In this document: positions 21,610 to 30,622 of the stretch, one piece after another
Position numbering within the stretch: position 1 is the stretch's first letter
Layout: every line of letters begins with the position of its first letter
NCBI GenBank assembly: GCA_964399875.1
Contig: CAYNRQ010000003.1
Location: forward strand, 1 to 36,623
From: CAYNRQ01 sp964399875
GTDB lineage: Archaea > Aenigmatarchaeota > Aenigmatarchaeia > QMZP01
Reading direction: 5' to 3'
DNA length: 36,623 nucleotides
Made by a program: the position numbers and the translations under genes
The notes under the pieces: generated by a model
Database searches by the model: none
What the model saw: only the letters and a program-made list of their open reading frames with translations
Told to the model about the DNA's origin: nothing

Positions 21610-22887
21610 ATGAAAATATTTTCTGATCTGCATATACATAGCAGATTTTCAAGGGCATGCAGCAAGGCCATAAATATACAAAATCTTGAGAAGTATGCGA
21701 AGATTAAAGGAGTAAATCTGCTTGGAACAGGCGATTTTACTCACCCGTTATGGCTAAAGGAATTAAAGGAAAATCTGAAAGAGGACGGGAGCGGTGTTTT
21801 GAAGACAGAATCTGGTTTTTCCTTTGTTTTGTCAACAGAAATCGCAAACATATACAGCCAAGGGGGCAAGGGAAGAAGGGTGCATAATGTTATACTTGCG
21901 CCTAGTTTTGAGGTTGTTGAACAGATAAATGCAGAGCTTTCCAAGAAAGGAAGACTTGATTATGACGGAAGGCCTATCTTTGGATTTAGCTGCCCTGAGC
22001 TTGTTGATATAATGAAGGGTGTTTCTGATGATGTTGAAATAATACCTGCTCACATCTGGACGCCGTGGTTCAGTCTTTTTGGATCAAAATCAGGATTTGA
22101 CAGGATAGAGGATTGTTTTCAGGACAGGGTTAAGCATATATATGCTCTGGAAACAGGCCTGTCAAGCGATCCTGCAATGAACTGGAGGCTGAGCCAACTG
22201 GATAAATATTCCTTGGTTTCTTTCTCTGATTCACACAGCTTTTGGCCCTGGAGAATGGGCAGGGAAATGACTGTTTTTGAAACAGACATGAACTATAAAA
22301 GTATTATAAATGCTATGAGAACAAAGCAGGGCTTGTTAGAAACAATAGAGGTTGACCCATCTTACGGAAAGTATCATGTTGATGGGCACAGGGCATGCAA
22401 TGTCTCTTTGGAGCCCAAACAATCTGAGAAAATAAATAATATTTGTCCTAAATGCGGAAGGCCGTTAACCATTGGCGTATTGCACAGGGTTGAAGAGCTT
22501 GCTGACAGAGAAGATGGTTTCAAACCAGATGGTGCAAAACCATTTCAATCCCTTATACCATTGTCAGAGATAATATCAAATGTTATGGGCATAGAGCAGA
22601 TATATTCCAAAAAGATATGGGAAATGTATACAAAACTGATTGATGCCTTTGGTTCTGAGCTGAATGTTTTGATAGAGGCGCCCCTGGAGAGGATAAAAGA
22701 AGTGGTTAAGGAAAAGATAGCAAAAGCTATTGTAAATGTCAGATACGGAAAGGTAAAGATAAACCCGGGTTTTGATGGAATATATGGAAAAATTATATTA
22801 AATGATAAAAAACATGTTTCCTATAATTCCCCTGAAAAAATTAATCGTCAAACAAGTTTAAAGCAATTCCAGGGTGATTGTGATTGA
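21610..22887 (+). CDS. Endonuclease Q-like PHP-domain protein
   Basis: This 425-residue protein opens with the PHP metal motif FSDLHIHSRFSRACSK (D6, H8, H10), then GTGDFTHPLWLKEL, and later SFSDSHSFWPWRMGREMTVF. Residues about 264-285 hold a cysteine zinc site (ACN and CPKCGRPL), and a helical C-terminal part follows. This order is that of EndoQ (the old TIGR00375 group), which nicks DNA 5' of deaminated bases (uracil, hypoxanthine) in archaeal repair. The length suits the family. No PIP-box could be identified with confidence at the C terminus. Confidence 0.85.
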   Translation: MKIFSDLHIHSRFSRACSKAINIQNLEKYAKIKGVNLLGTGDFTHPLWLKELKENLKEDGSGVLKTESGFSFVLSTEIANIYSQGGKGRRVHNVILAPSFEVVEQINAELSKKGRLDYDGRPIFGFSCPELVDIMKGVSDDVEIIPAHIWTPWFSLFGSKSGFDRIEDCFQDRVKHIYALETGLSSDPAMNWRLSQLDKYSLVSFSDSHSFWPWRMGREMTVFETDMNYKSIINAMRTKQGLLETIEVDPSYGKYHVDGHRACNVSLEPKQSEKINNICPKCGRPLTIGVLHRVEELADREDGFKPDGAKPFQSLIPLSEIISNVMGIEQIYSKKIWEMYTKLIDAFGSELNVLIEAPLERIKEVVKEKIAKAIVNVRYGKVKINPGFDGIYGKIILNDKKHVSYNSPEKINRQTSLKQFQGDCD

Positions 22888-23086
22888 TGTTTATTGTTTC
22901 TGTTTGTCTTGAAATTCTCAAGATTGTCTTCATTATAAAGATCTATAACATAAACGATGCCTGCGACATGCATAGACAGTCCTTGATTATTTCTTCTCAT
23001 GGTTTGCTTTTGGAAGATTTTATAGGCTCTGTATCTTCATTCTGAATAAAGGAATTGATTCATTATATGTCTGTTTTATCTTCTTC

Positions 23087-24019
23087 CTAAAACAGATCAT
23101 TCTCTGTTCCTGTAACAGTTATAGTGGTTGATTTTTCAACGATATAACCGTATTCTGCGGAGACTGTGATTAATTTTTGATACCTGTCCTCTAAGACGCC
23201 AAAACCACCAAAACCGGAAATCTGGAGCTTACATCCTATAACCTGTGTTTGTCCGCGTTCCAGACCCAACACCTGCTGTTCGCTGCACTCTTTAAGAACC
23301 ATGTCTGTATCCAGATCTATGTTCAATATGAATTTATTCCAAGACCCGCTTCGGCAATCACTGGTTTCACAGACAATACCATTCGCGAGGTTGGTTATTG
23401 ATATTTCTATAGGAAATGTAACGCTTTGCCCGGAATCAGATAATTTTATGGGGCTCTTTGCCTTTATACTTATGGCCAAGGGTCCGCTTGTAGTGGTTGT
23501 TGTTTCAGAGGGAAGGGATCTTCCTGAATCCATTATTCTTCTTAATTCATCAGCAGTTCCTATTGTTATGGATTGTATTGTTGTTGTTTTATAACCATAC
23601 GTTATCCTTGCGATTGGGTGGTATTTTCTTTGTATGTTTAGTGGTATGTTCCCAGGGGCCTTGGTTTTCCAATAACATGCCCTTGATTCTCCTCTTATAT
23701 TCTCGCTGGGCACAGCTCCGCTTAGCCTTCCTTTTATGTTGTCACATGTCTCTGATGTTCCCAGACCAATCCCTGGCCAACTAACGCCTGTGAGTTTTAT
23801 CTCCTTTATATCAGCATCAGCAGTGCCTGTGTTTCTTATTCTTAAATTGAATTGGACATCTTCTCCTGAATTAACCTCAAGAAAATATGGTGCGAAATGT
23901 TCTATAACAACGCCATTTCCTCCTGTGATAAGTGGACCAGTACATCCAGAAGAAATGAGAATAAGTGATATTATTGAGGTTAATAATACGTTTGTTTTTT
24001 TAAAGTAGTGCCAGAACAT
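23087..24019 (-). CDS. Lipoprotein with CARDB-like domains, paralog 1
   Basis: This 310-residue secreted protein has a basic N-terminus, a hydrophobic stretch and the lipobox-like ISSGC (lipidated Cys C26). Beta-rich regions typical of CARDB/Ig-like modules follow (VNSGEDVQFNLRIRNTGTAD and VTFPIEISITNLANGIV). The segment DELRRIMDSGRSLPSETTTT matches DELRNIRDRGGTLPSSATTT in the next gene, so these two are paralogs. It is anchored to the outer face of the membrane by its lipid. The function is not recognised. It is the last of three lipoprotein genes on this strand. Confidence 0.75.
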   Translation of the reverse strand: MFWHYFKKTNVLLTSIISLILISSGCTGPLITGGNGVVIEHFAPYFLEVNSGEDVQFNLRIRNTGTADADIKEIKLTGVSWPGIGLGTSETCDNIKGRLSGAVPSENIRGESRACYWKTKAPGNIPLNIQRKYHPIARITYGYKTTTIQSITIGTADELRRIMDSGRSLPSETTTTTSGPLAISIKAKSPIKLSDSGQSVTFPIEISITNLANGIVCETSDCRSGSWNKFILNIDLDTDMVLKECSEQQVLGLERGQTQVIGCKLQISGFGGFGVLEDRYQKLITVSAEYGYIVEKSTTITVTGTENDLF

Positions 24020-24053
24020 TAATTATGTTTTGTTTTTTAAACTTTATAAAGAG

Positions 24054-25019
24054 TTAAATAAGGAAGCTCCTTTCTCTTCCTATAACCCTCATCTGCGTTT
24101 GACTTTCTATCTCATACCTGTACTTTATCTCAACTGTAAGCAGTCTCTGATCTCTGTCCAATGGGGGGTTTGTCACCCGGAGTTCGCATGTTATATCAGC
24201 GTCCCTGTTCTTGAACAGGTTCTCTATAACCACCCCTGATGTGCAGTCATCAAATAAGCCATATCCTGAATGTACAAACTCTGTTCCTGTGGGCGGGGTT
24301 ATTTTAACCTCAATTGGGTAATTTTCACCATCCAACCCGCCAAATCCACCAAAACTACCAGGTACAACTGTTCCGCCTTGTGTGTTTGTTATCCTGATCT
24401 GCACAGGGAAAACATCATAAACACTTTCAAAACCCTCTCCGCCTGTTCTGACATAGGGTTTCATTTCTATATAAACACTCAGTGGCCCCTGAGAGGTTGT
24501 GGTTGCGCTGCTTGGGAGTGTTCCTCCCCTGTCCCTTATGTTTCTCAATTCATCGTTGTTTACCACCCATATGGGCTTTTGTGCTGTTGTTGTGTAATCA
24601 TAAGATACCTTTACTATTGGTGTGAATGTCCATTCCATGTTGTTTGGTATGTCAGCCGCCCTGAGGTTCCATTCTGCTGTTTGAATTTCACCCTGTGTGT
24701 TTGTCTCAATGTCTCTTCCTATCATATCACCAAGGCTTTGTTCTCCCAGAAGGGTGCCAAATGTGCCCCACTCATCAAGATTTATGCCTGCTATTCTGGC
24801 TCTGACATCCAGTGCTCTTGTTGTTCCTTGGTTTTGGACTCTTAACCTTAGCTGTACAGGATCGCCAGAACTAACGGTTGCTGTATCAGGCTCGAAATTC
24901 AGAATGACTATCCCCGGGCCTGAAATGCTTCCTCCTGTGCAGCCAGAAACAAGGATAATTGCAAATATTGGTAAGATTAGAAAAAATTTCATATACGAAG
25001 CTATTGGTTTTCCTAGCAT
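24054..25019 (-). CDS. Lipoprotein with CARDB-like domains, paralog 2
   Basis: This 321-residue protein has a signal peptide ending in the lipobox LVSGC (C27). Two beta-rich halves follow: TVSSGDPVQLRLRVQNQGTT, resembling a CARDB domain, and a second after the linker DELRNIRDRGGTLPSSATTT. The linker and the ordering of segments match paralog 1. The ATG at 25019 has AAGGA about five nt upstream, although ATG at 24992 would also leave a normal signal peptide. Many Gly, Thr and Pro residues suit an extracellular stalk. The role is unknown; the neighbouring pilin-like gene hints at a surface assembly. Confidence 0.75.
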   Translation of the reverse strand: MLGKPIASYMKFFLILPIFAIILVSGCTGGSISGPGIVILNFEPDTATVSSGDPVQLRLRVQNQGTTRALDVRARIAGINLDEWGTFGTLLGEQSLGDMIGRDIETNTQGEIQTAEWNLRAADIPNNMEWTFTPIVKVSYDYTTTAQKPIWVVNNDELRNIRDRGGTLPSSATTTSQGPLSVYIEMKPYVRTGGEGFESVYDVFPVQIRITNTQGGTVVPGSFGGFGGLDGENYPIEVKITPPTGTEFVHSGYGLFDDCTSGVVIENLFKNRDADITCELRVTNPPLDRDQRLLTVEIKYRYEIESQTQMRVIGRERSFLI

Positions 25020-25081
25020 TTTAATCCTTTACTTTAATATATATGTTCTTATTGGTTTATAAGTTTTTTAAGTTTATGCTC

Positions 25082-25984
25082 TTAAACTCTTGGTCTTGGT
25101 TCTACATAAACTTTTGTGGTTTTTCTGAATTCGTAATTGTATTTTATTTTTGTTCTCAGGTCGAATGTCTGTTCGATGTCAACATTATCTTTTTTTACGG
25201 TACAGAAGTATTTTGATGATTGTTTGTTTATAAGCTGTTTGTAATCATCCGATGGGTTGCAATTAATGCTTAATCCTTCTCCTTCTATCGGACCTATCTC
25301 TTTTATTGCTGAATTTTCAACATATCCGTGACCGAGATTTTTGATCTGAAGGGAAACAGGGGCGTCTGTTCCTGCACTCACTGGTTGCTGTGTTTCCACC
25401 TTTAAGTATGGTTTCACAGGTCCGTAACCTATTGCGCTCGACCCCTGTATCTGCCATGGTTCTTGGTTCTGGATCCTGACATCCAAAACAGCGGGGTCTA
25501 TGAAGGTTATCTGTGTTATTGTTTCTGTTTCGTGCTCGTATGTGACCTTCACTTTCAGATCACACGGCACCTTTAGGTTCACATCCTTGGCTATTAGCTC
25601 CCATTTTATCTGTTTTGTCTGCCTTGGCAGAAGTTCTATATTTTCACAGTCTTTTTTCTCCGCACCTGCTTCACATGACTTTTTTTCAAAAAGGTTTGTG
25701 CAGTAATCATACATACTGACAGATACTTTTTTTGTTTCTCCTCCTGCCGCTTCTATGTTCTGTATGTCTGCATAAACAGTTAGCGTCTGGCCAGAAACAA
25801 TAGAAGCTGATGGTGATGGCCTTATATTTTTTATGATTATTATATCATCTTCATATTCAACTGCCCCATTGCCAAACCATGGCATCTCTATATTAAGAAA
25901 CGGTATTGTGCAACCAGATATAAGGATGATGAAAATTAATGGTAACAGCAACGTGGTCTTTTTTATAGAGGAGATGTGCTTCAT
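25082..25984 (-). CDS. Lipoprotein, distant third member
   Basis: This 300-residue secreted lipoprotein has the lipobox LISGC (C25). Beta-rich CARDB-like segments follow (SIVSGQTLTVYADIQNIEAA and QPVSAGTDAPVSLQIKNLGH), like the two downstream genes but more diverged. It is the only one with several extra Cys (NLFEKKSCEAGAEKKDCEN), perhaps disulfides. It starts 31 bp from the divergent pilin-like gene, so the two units share a promoter region. The three-gene unit probably makes one surface complex or variants of one protein; this is inference. Confidence 0.7.
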   Translation of the reverse strand: MKHISSIKKTTLLLPLIFIILISGCTIPFLNIEMPWFGNGAVEYEDDIIIIKNIRPSPSASIVSGQTLTVYADIQNIEAAGGETKKVSVSMYDYCTNLFEKKSCEAGAEKKDCENIELLPRQTKQIKWELIAKDVNLKVPCDLKVKVTYEHETETITQITFIDPAVLDVRIQNQEPWQIQGSSAIGYGPVKPYLKVETQQPVSAGTDAPVSLQIKNLGHGYVENSAIKEIGPIEGEGLSINCNPSDDYKQLINKQSSKYFCTVKKDNVDIEQTFDLRTKIKYNYEFRKTTKVYVEPRPRV

Positions 25985-26015
25985 AATTATTAATTATGGA
26001 TGCATATATTAAAAT

Positions 26016-26525
26016 ATGAAAAAATCCGTGAAAGGGCAGATGATATTTGAATTCATTGTTGCTGCTGTTCTTTTCATTGGCATTATTATTTATGTGATTA
26101 ACCACATGAGTTACAATGTTTCAGTTTTCAGCGAAGATTTTTATACAAATAAATTAGAAAACAAGGCCGCACAGATAGTTGAACTGCTTGTAAGGAATGA
26201 GGGAATGTGGTCTGGTGGGGAGCCACAGATCATTGGTCTTTCAGAGCAGTGGCCTGTTCTTAATTATTCAAAGATTATGATGCTGAAGGATTACTGCAGT
26301 AACCCTGAAAATTATGCAAGGCTTCTTAATGACTTCGGGTTGGAAAAAAGAATTTTTTCCATCACACCCGAATATCTTGAAATGAGGATTCTGGTAAGCG
26401 GTGATGCTGGTACTGTGTTGGATTGCAAAGCTGGGAGCTTGCCTGATAAACCCAAGGCGATTGCAAAAAGATATGCATTGAATGAGAGTGGAGAAATATT
26501 GACTGTTTCTGTGTGGCTTTGGTGA
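26016..26525 (+). CDS. Type IV pilin-like protein
   Basis: This 169-residue protein starts MKKSVKGQMIFEFIVAAVLF. A short basic leader ends in G7, Q8 would be +1 and E12 is at +5, followed by a hydrophobic helix: the class III (prepilin peptidase) signal of archaeal pilins. The mature part has a small beta-rich head and one Cys pair (C in KDYCSN and LDCKAG). It is divergent from the lipoprotein genes and ends 1 nt before the convergent glutamate-synthase-like gene. It could be a minor pilin or a pseudopilin-like subunit; the partner ATPase is not in the window. Confidence 0.7.
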   Translation: MKKSVKGQMIFEFIVAAVLFIGIIIYVINHMSYNVSVFSEDFYTNKLENKAAQIVELLVRNEGMWSGGEPQIIGLSEQWPVLNYSKIMMLKDYCSNPENYARLLNDFGLEKRIFSITPEYLEMRILVSGDAGTVLDCKAGSLPDKPKAIAKRYALNESGEILTVSVWLW

Positions 26526-27719
26526 TTACACCATCTTTATGCCTGTTATTTTAGAAGCTGTTTCGTTAAGGGATCTGAGGTCTTCTGGACTCAGGTTGTG
26601 GATGTTTCTGTTTCCTGTTGCTGCTGCTGCCATCTTGATTTCTTCTGTGCAGGATTTTATGTAGTTTGTTACCCTTTTTGTGTATTCGGGTATGTTAACC
26701 TTTTTTCTTAACTTTGGATCTTGTGTTGTTATTCCCTGTGGACATCTTCCCTTATAGCATTGTTGGCAGTATATGCACCCCATGGCTATAAGTAATGGAA
26801 ACCCCAAGAAGACAGCGTCTGCCCCCAAGGCCAGTGCCTTTGCCATGTCACCCCCTGTGTTAAATCCTCCCCCTACAAGGAGCTCTTGTTTTGCATGCAT
26901 CATATCCATGGTCTTTCTTGCTTTTGTGATTGCCGACAGGATCGGTATGCCGAACTCCTGCAGCATTATTTCCGGGGCTGCTCCTGTTCCACCAGCAATG
27001 CCATCTATTGCGATTGCATCTGGGTTTGCTTTTACAGCTATCCGCACATCCTTCTCAACATCACCAGCGCCCAGTTTTATTATTACGGGTTTTCCTCCTG
27101 TCAGTTTCTTTAGCCATGAAACCTTTTTCTTTAGGTCTGAAAGGTTATTTATATCTGGGTGTTTGGGTGGTGAGTGCAGATCCTCTTTTTTGGTTATCTT
27201 TCTTACTTTCATTATTTCATTTGTTACCTTTTCCTTTGGCAGCAAACCACCCTGGCCTGGTTTTGCTCCTTGGCCTATCTTTATCTCAACCGCGTCCCCC
27301 ATTTTCAGATAATCCTCATCGACGCCAAACCTTGCTGTTGAGTACTGGGATATTAGGATCTTGGCATATTTTCTTTCCTCCGGAAGCATACCGCCCTCTC
27401 CTGTGTTTGTTGCTGTGCCAGTGAGTGCGCTTGCTTTTGCTAACACAATCTTTGCCTCTTTGCTCAGGGCACCAAAGCTCATTGCTGCCACAAATATAGG
27501 CGTTTCTAATGTTATTGGCTTTTTGCTTGTCTTTCCTATAATGGTCTTTGTTTCTATCTTTTCCCTGTAATAATCAACAGGTGCTTTGCAGAGCTGGGCT
27601 GGAACAAAAACGAGATCATCAAAACATATTTTTTTTAGTTTTGTGCATCTTCCTCCAAGAACCGGTGCCTTATCACTCAGCGCCCTCTTTCTTATCTCAT
27701 TGACCAATTCATATTTCAT
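26526..27719 (-). CDS. FMN-binding glutamate synthase domain protein
   Basis: This 397-residue protein matches the central/FMN barrel of glutamate synthase large subunits. MSFGALSKEAKIVLAKASAL starts the barrel. GDVEKDVRIAVKANPDAIAIDG and GGFNTGGDMAKALALGADAV bind FMN and substrate. CIYCQQCYKGRCPQG near residue 315 gives the cysteines for a 3Fe-4S-like cluster. The glutamine amidotransferase domain and C-terminal GXGXG domain are absent, as in split archaeal enzymes. The ATG at 27719 was taken; the open frame runs on to 27983, but that part is antisense to trkA. It shares a 50-bp divergent promoter region with trkA. Confidence 0.82.
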   Translation of the reverse strand: MKYELVNEIRKRALSDKAPVLGGRCTKLKKICFDDLVFVPAQLCKAPVDYYREKIETKTIIGKTSKKPITLETPIFVAAMSFGALSKEAKIVLAKASALTGTATNTGEGGMLPEERKYAKILISQYSTARFGVDEDYLKMGDAVEIKIGQGAKPGQGGLLPKEKVTNEIMKVRKITKKEDLHSPPKHPDINNLSDLKKKVSWLKKLTGGKPVIIKLGAGDVEKDVRIAVKANPDAIAIDGIAGGTGAAPEIMLQEFGIPILSAITKARKTMDMMHAKQELLVGGGFNTGGDMAKALALGADAVFLGFPLLIAMGCIYCQQCYKGRCPQGITTQDPKLRKKVNIPEYTKRVTNYIKSCTEEIKMAAAATGNRNIHNLSPEDLRSLNETASKITGIKMV

Positions 27720-27727
27720 AATAAATA

Positions 27728-27737
27728 TTATATAAAA
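27728..27737 (+). promoter_or_regulatory. TATA-like box for the TrkA gene
   Basis: TTATATAAAA lies about 33-42 nt before the ATG at 27770. GGTG sits five nt before the ATG as ribosome-binding site. The same 50-bp gap also serves the divergent glutamate-synthase-like gene. Confidence 0.4.
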
Positions 27738-27769
27738 CAATAGATAAAAATAATATTGTTGGTGTTTTA

Positions 27770-28411
27770 ATGAGGATAATAATTGCCGGGGGTGGAAACA
27801 TAGGAGAAAAGTTAGCAGAGCTTTGTTCAAAAGAAAAGCATGATGTTGTTGTGATAGAAAAAGAGGAGAAGATCGCTGAGAAGTTAAGTGAAAGCATTGA
27901 CGCGCTTGTTCTTTGCGGCGATGCGTCTGATAGAAAGATCTTGAAAGATGCTGATATTGAACACTCTGATGCCATTGTTGCAATGACTGGGGATGATAAA
28001 ACCAATCTTATGGTTTGCGAGGTTGCTAAATCATATAATATTCCTATAGTTGTGGCAAGGGTGAATGACACAGAGAGTGAATCTGTTTTCATGAAGCTTG
28101 GGATAACAGCTGCTATAAACACAACAACGTCTGTTATATTTGCATTCAAGAAGGCATTGGAAAAGCCGGGTGAAAAGATAATAAGTTTGGTTGCCGGCGA
28201 AAAGGCAGAGATATTGGATAAAGTCGTTTCAAAGAAATCTGTTATTACAGGAAAAAAGGTAGAGGATATTTCTAATAAATTTATCGTAGCGGCTATTTAC
28301 AGAAACGGGGAGTTTATGAGACCAAAAAACAACACCCAGATAAGGGAAGGGGATATACTTACTATTTGCGTGCCTGTTGAGGATGTTAAGGGTGTTGAAA
28401 AACTATTTTAG
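27770..28411 (+). CDS. trkA: TrkA-type potassium uptake regulator
   Basis: This 213-residue protein has the full TrkA layout. RCK_N begins MRIIIAGGGNIGEKLAELC (GGGNIG dinucleotide motif) and continues LVLCGDASDRKILKDADIEH. RCK_C (TrkA_C) covers about residues 140-213 and ends IREGDILTICVPVEDVKGVE. It is cytoplasmic and gates a K+ channel or transporter in response to NAD(H) or ATP. The TrkH/Ktr membrane partner is not in the window. It ends with a 4-nt overlap on the convergent cDPG-synthetase-like gene. Confidence 0.88.
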   Translation: MRIIIAGGGNIGEKLAELCSKEKHDVVVIEKEEKIAEKLSESIDALVLCGDASDRKILKDADIEHSDAIVAMTGDDKTNLMVCEVAKSYNIPIVVARVNDTESESVFMKLGITAAINTTTSVIFAFKKALEKPGEKIISLVAGEKAEILDKVVSKKSVITGKKVEDISNKFIVAAIYRNGEFMRPKNNTQIREGDILTICVPVEDVKGVEKLF

Positions 28412-29730
28412 AGCTTTTTCAGAAATTTCTCTATTATCTCTTTTATTGTTGGTTTGCCTGTCGTGTGAATATCATAGGTTACATTTGTGAATGGTTTGTT
28501 TATTTTGAGATATCGCCCTAAATCGACTGGTGTTCCTATTATAACAGAATCGCATGGTGTTTTGTTTATGGTCTTTTCTAATTCCTTTCTCTGTTTTTTT
28601 CCATAACCCATTGCGGGCAGAACCTTTTCAAGATGTTTGTATTTCCTGAATGTTTCCTTTATTGTGCCCACTGCATAGCGTCTGGGGTCCACAATCTTCT
28701 TTGCACCATACTTCATTGCAGCCAGATAACCAGCGCCTATGCTCAGTCCTCCGTGTGTCAGGGTTGGTCCATCTTCAATAACAAGGACATTTTTGTTTTT
28801 TATAAGCCCCGGGTTGTCTGCTGTTTTTGTCATGTTTGCTTTTACTAAAAGGGCCTTTGGGTTTAGTTTTTTCACGTTTCTCTCCACTGTCTTTATATCT
28901 TGCCTGTTTGCGGTTTTTGTTTTGTTTATTATTACAACGTCTGCCATTCTTATGTTTACAGAACCATGGTAGTAGGATGCTTCGTGTCCTGGCCTTCTGG
29001 CATCCGCAATTGTTATGTGAAGATCCGGTTTGTAAAAAGGGAAGTCGTTGTTGCCCCCATCCCACAATATTATATCTGCCTCCTTTTCTGCTTCATGCAG
29101 AATTTTTTCATAATCAACCCCAGCGTAGACCACAATCCCATTCTCTATGTTGCCCTCGTATTCTTCCCTCTCCTCTATAGTGCATTTATGCCTGTCTAAA
29201 TCCTCATGGCTTGCAAATCTCTGGGATGCCTGCTTTTTAAGATTGCCGTATGGCATTGGATGGCGTATGACAACAACTTTTTTTCCTGACTCTTTCAGGA
29301 TCCCGGATATCTTTCTTGTTGTTGGGCTCTTTCCTGACCCTGTGCGCACAGCACACACTGAGATAACAGGCTTAGTGGATTTCAGCATGGTTGATTCAGG
29401 TCCCAGGAGCGTGAAATCTGCTCCGCAGGAGCTTACCAGTGCAGCTCTTTCCATTATGTATTGGTTGTTAACATCTGAATACGCAAAAACAACCTCGTCC
29501 ACATTGTGTTTCTTTATCAGCTCTGGTAGTTTTGATTCCGGATAAACAGGTATTCCCTTTGGATAGAATACGCCAGCAAGCTCTTTTGGGTATTTCCTTC
29601 CTGCTATTCCTGGTATCTGTGCAGCTGTGAAACAAACAATCCTGTAGTACGGGCTGTTGCGGAAAAATGTGTTAAAATTATGAAAATCCCTGCCCGCTGC
29701 TCCTAAAATTATAATCTTTCTCTGCTTCAT
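28408..29730 (-). CDS. Cyclic 2,3-diphosphoglycerate synthetase-like protein
   Basis: This 440-residue protein belongs to the COG2403-like group related to cyclic 2,3-diphosphoglycerate synthetase. The N-terminal part is a Rossmann segment (IIILGAAGRDFHNFNTFFRN), and residues 127-135 are the P-loop AVRTGSGKS. EKEADIILWDGGNNDFPFY, DGPTLTHGGLSIGAGYLAAM and TPVDLGRYLKI follow. The known enzyme makes the thermoprotectant cyclic 2,3-DPG from 2,3-DPG and ATP; many relatives are simply called GTPases. Activity here is therefore only likely. It ends 4 nt inside the convergent trkA 3' end. Confidence 0.7.
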   Translation of the reverse strand: MKQRKIIILGAAGRDFHNFNTFFRNSPYYRIVCFTAAQIPGIAGRKYPKELAGVFYPKGIPVYPESKLPELIKKHNVDEVVFAYSDVNNQYIMERAALVSSCGADFTLLGPESTMLKSTKPVISVCAVRTGSGKSPTTRKISGILKESGKKVVVIRHPMPYGNLKKQASQRFASHEDLDRHKCTIEEREEYEGNIENGIVVYAGVDYEKILHEAEKEADIILWDGGNNDFPFYKPDLHITIADARRPGHEASYYHGSVNIRMADVVIINKTKTANRQDIKTVERNVKKLNPKALLVKANMTKTADNPGLIKNKNVLVIEDGPTLTHGGLSIGAGYLAAMKYGAKKIVDPRRYAVGTIKETFRKYKHLEKVLPAMGYGKKQRKELEKTINKTPCDSVIIGTPVDLGRYLKINKPFTNVTYDIHTTGKPTIKEIIEKFLKKL

Positions 29731-29781
29731 TTAATCATGTAGGTGTGGTTCTCTGTTACTTGAAAGCGAATGTTTCCTTGT

Positions 29782-30621
29782 TCAACATAGTTTTTTCCAT
29801 GCGTTTGGTATTTCATTTAAGAGGTCTGATGCTGTCATGGACATGCCGAGTTTTTTTGCTGCAAGGTCACCTGACAACCCATTTACACACGCTGCTATGC
29901 ACGCAGCATTTAAAGTATCTGCGCCTTTTGCAAGCATTGCACCGCATATGCCTGTTATGGTATCTCCGGTTCCACCTACTGTCATATACGGGTTGCCTGT
30001 TTCATTTGTTTCCACAACAACACCATCGGATATTATATCTATATGGCCTTTGAGGAGTATGGTTGCTTTTAGTTCGCTTGCGGTGGTTTTTACCTGCTGC
30101 TTTCTTTCTTCTATATTGTGGGCTGGTTTTTTGTTGGTTAATATAAAGAATTCCTGTGAGTGGGGTGTCAGAATAAATTGTTTTTTCAAAACACCGGGTT
30201 TTTTTGCAACAGCGTGTATTGCGTCCGCATCCACCACACATGGTTTATTTAGCTTTTCCAGGAACATCGCAACAAGCTTGAATGTGCCTGGGTTCCTTCC
30301 AAGACCCCCGCCAACAACCACAGCATCAGACCACTCTGACAGCTCCAGGAGTGTCTTAAGATGGCATGTTTTTACAAAATCCCCTTTAAGAGGCTCTGTT
30401 ATTATGTCGGGAGAAAAAGAGGCCATGATGTTTGCGGGCCTTTCTGGCGCAGCTATTGTTACCAGATCACTGCCTGATTTCAGGGCAGCAATGGCTGAGA
30501 AGGCTGGGGAGCCAGAATATCTTTTATTTCCCCCTATAACAAGGAGTTTGCCGAAATCTCCCTTATGCCCCCATGCCTGCCTTTTTGGAAAAAGTTTTTT
30601 TATAATTTTTTTATTTATCAT
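29782..30621 (-). CDS. nnrD: ADP-dependent NAD(P)H-hydrate dehydratase
   Basis: This 279-residue YjeF_C/ribokinase-like protein has GDFGKLLVIGGNKRYSGSPA at the start, VVVGGGLGRNPGTF, LTPHSQEFFILT, and the catalytic Gly-rich loop VGGTGDTITGICGAML near residue 215. It dehydrates the damaged S-form of NAD(P)H hydrate with ADP. The N-terminal epimerase domain (NnrE, YjeF_N) often fused in archaea is absent here. The start is 1 nt after the aldehyde dehydrogenase stop, so they form one operon; the enzyme makes sense next to an NAD(P)-linked dehydrogenase. Confidence 0.9.
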   Translation of the reverse strand: MINKKIIKKLFPKRQAWGHKGDFGKLLVIGGNKRYSGSPAFSAIAALKSGSDLVTIAAPERPANIMASFSPDIITEPLKGDFVKTCHLKTLLELSEWSDAVVVGGGLGRNPGTFKLVAMFLEKLNKPCVVDADAIHAVAKKPGVLKKQFILTPHSQEFFILTNKKPAHNIEERKQQVKTTASELKATILLKGHIDIISDGVVVETNETGNPYMTVGGTGDTITGICGAMLAKGADTLNAACIAACVNGLSGDLAAKKLGMSMTASDLLNEIPNAWKKLC

Positions 30622-30622
30622 A

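Noticed and set aside
22848..23000. 50-codon minus-strand ORF after EndoQ (MHVAGIVYVIDLYNED)
   Set aside because: It looks partly protein-like but runs antisense into the EndoQ 3' end, and no Shine-Dalgarno or family was recognised. Nothing else was seen in 22888-23086.
27720..27983. 88-codon upstream extension of the glutamate-synthase-like frame
   Set aside because: It is antisense to the TrkA gene, rich in His/Gln/Ser/Leu, and MKYELVNEIRK at 27719 is the natural start.
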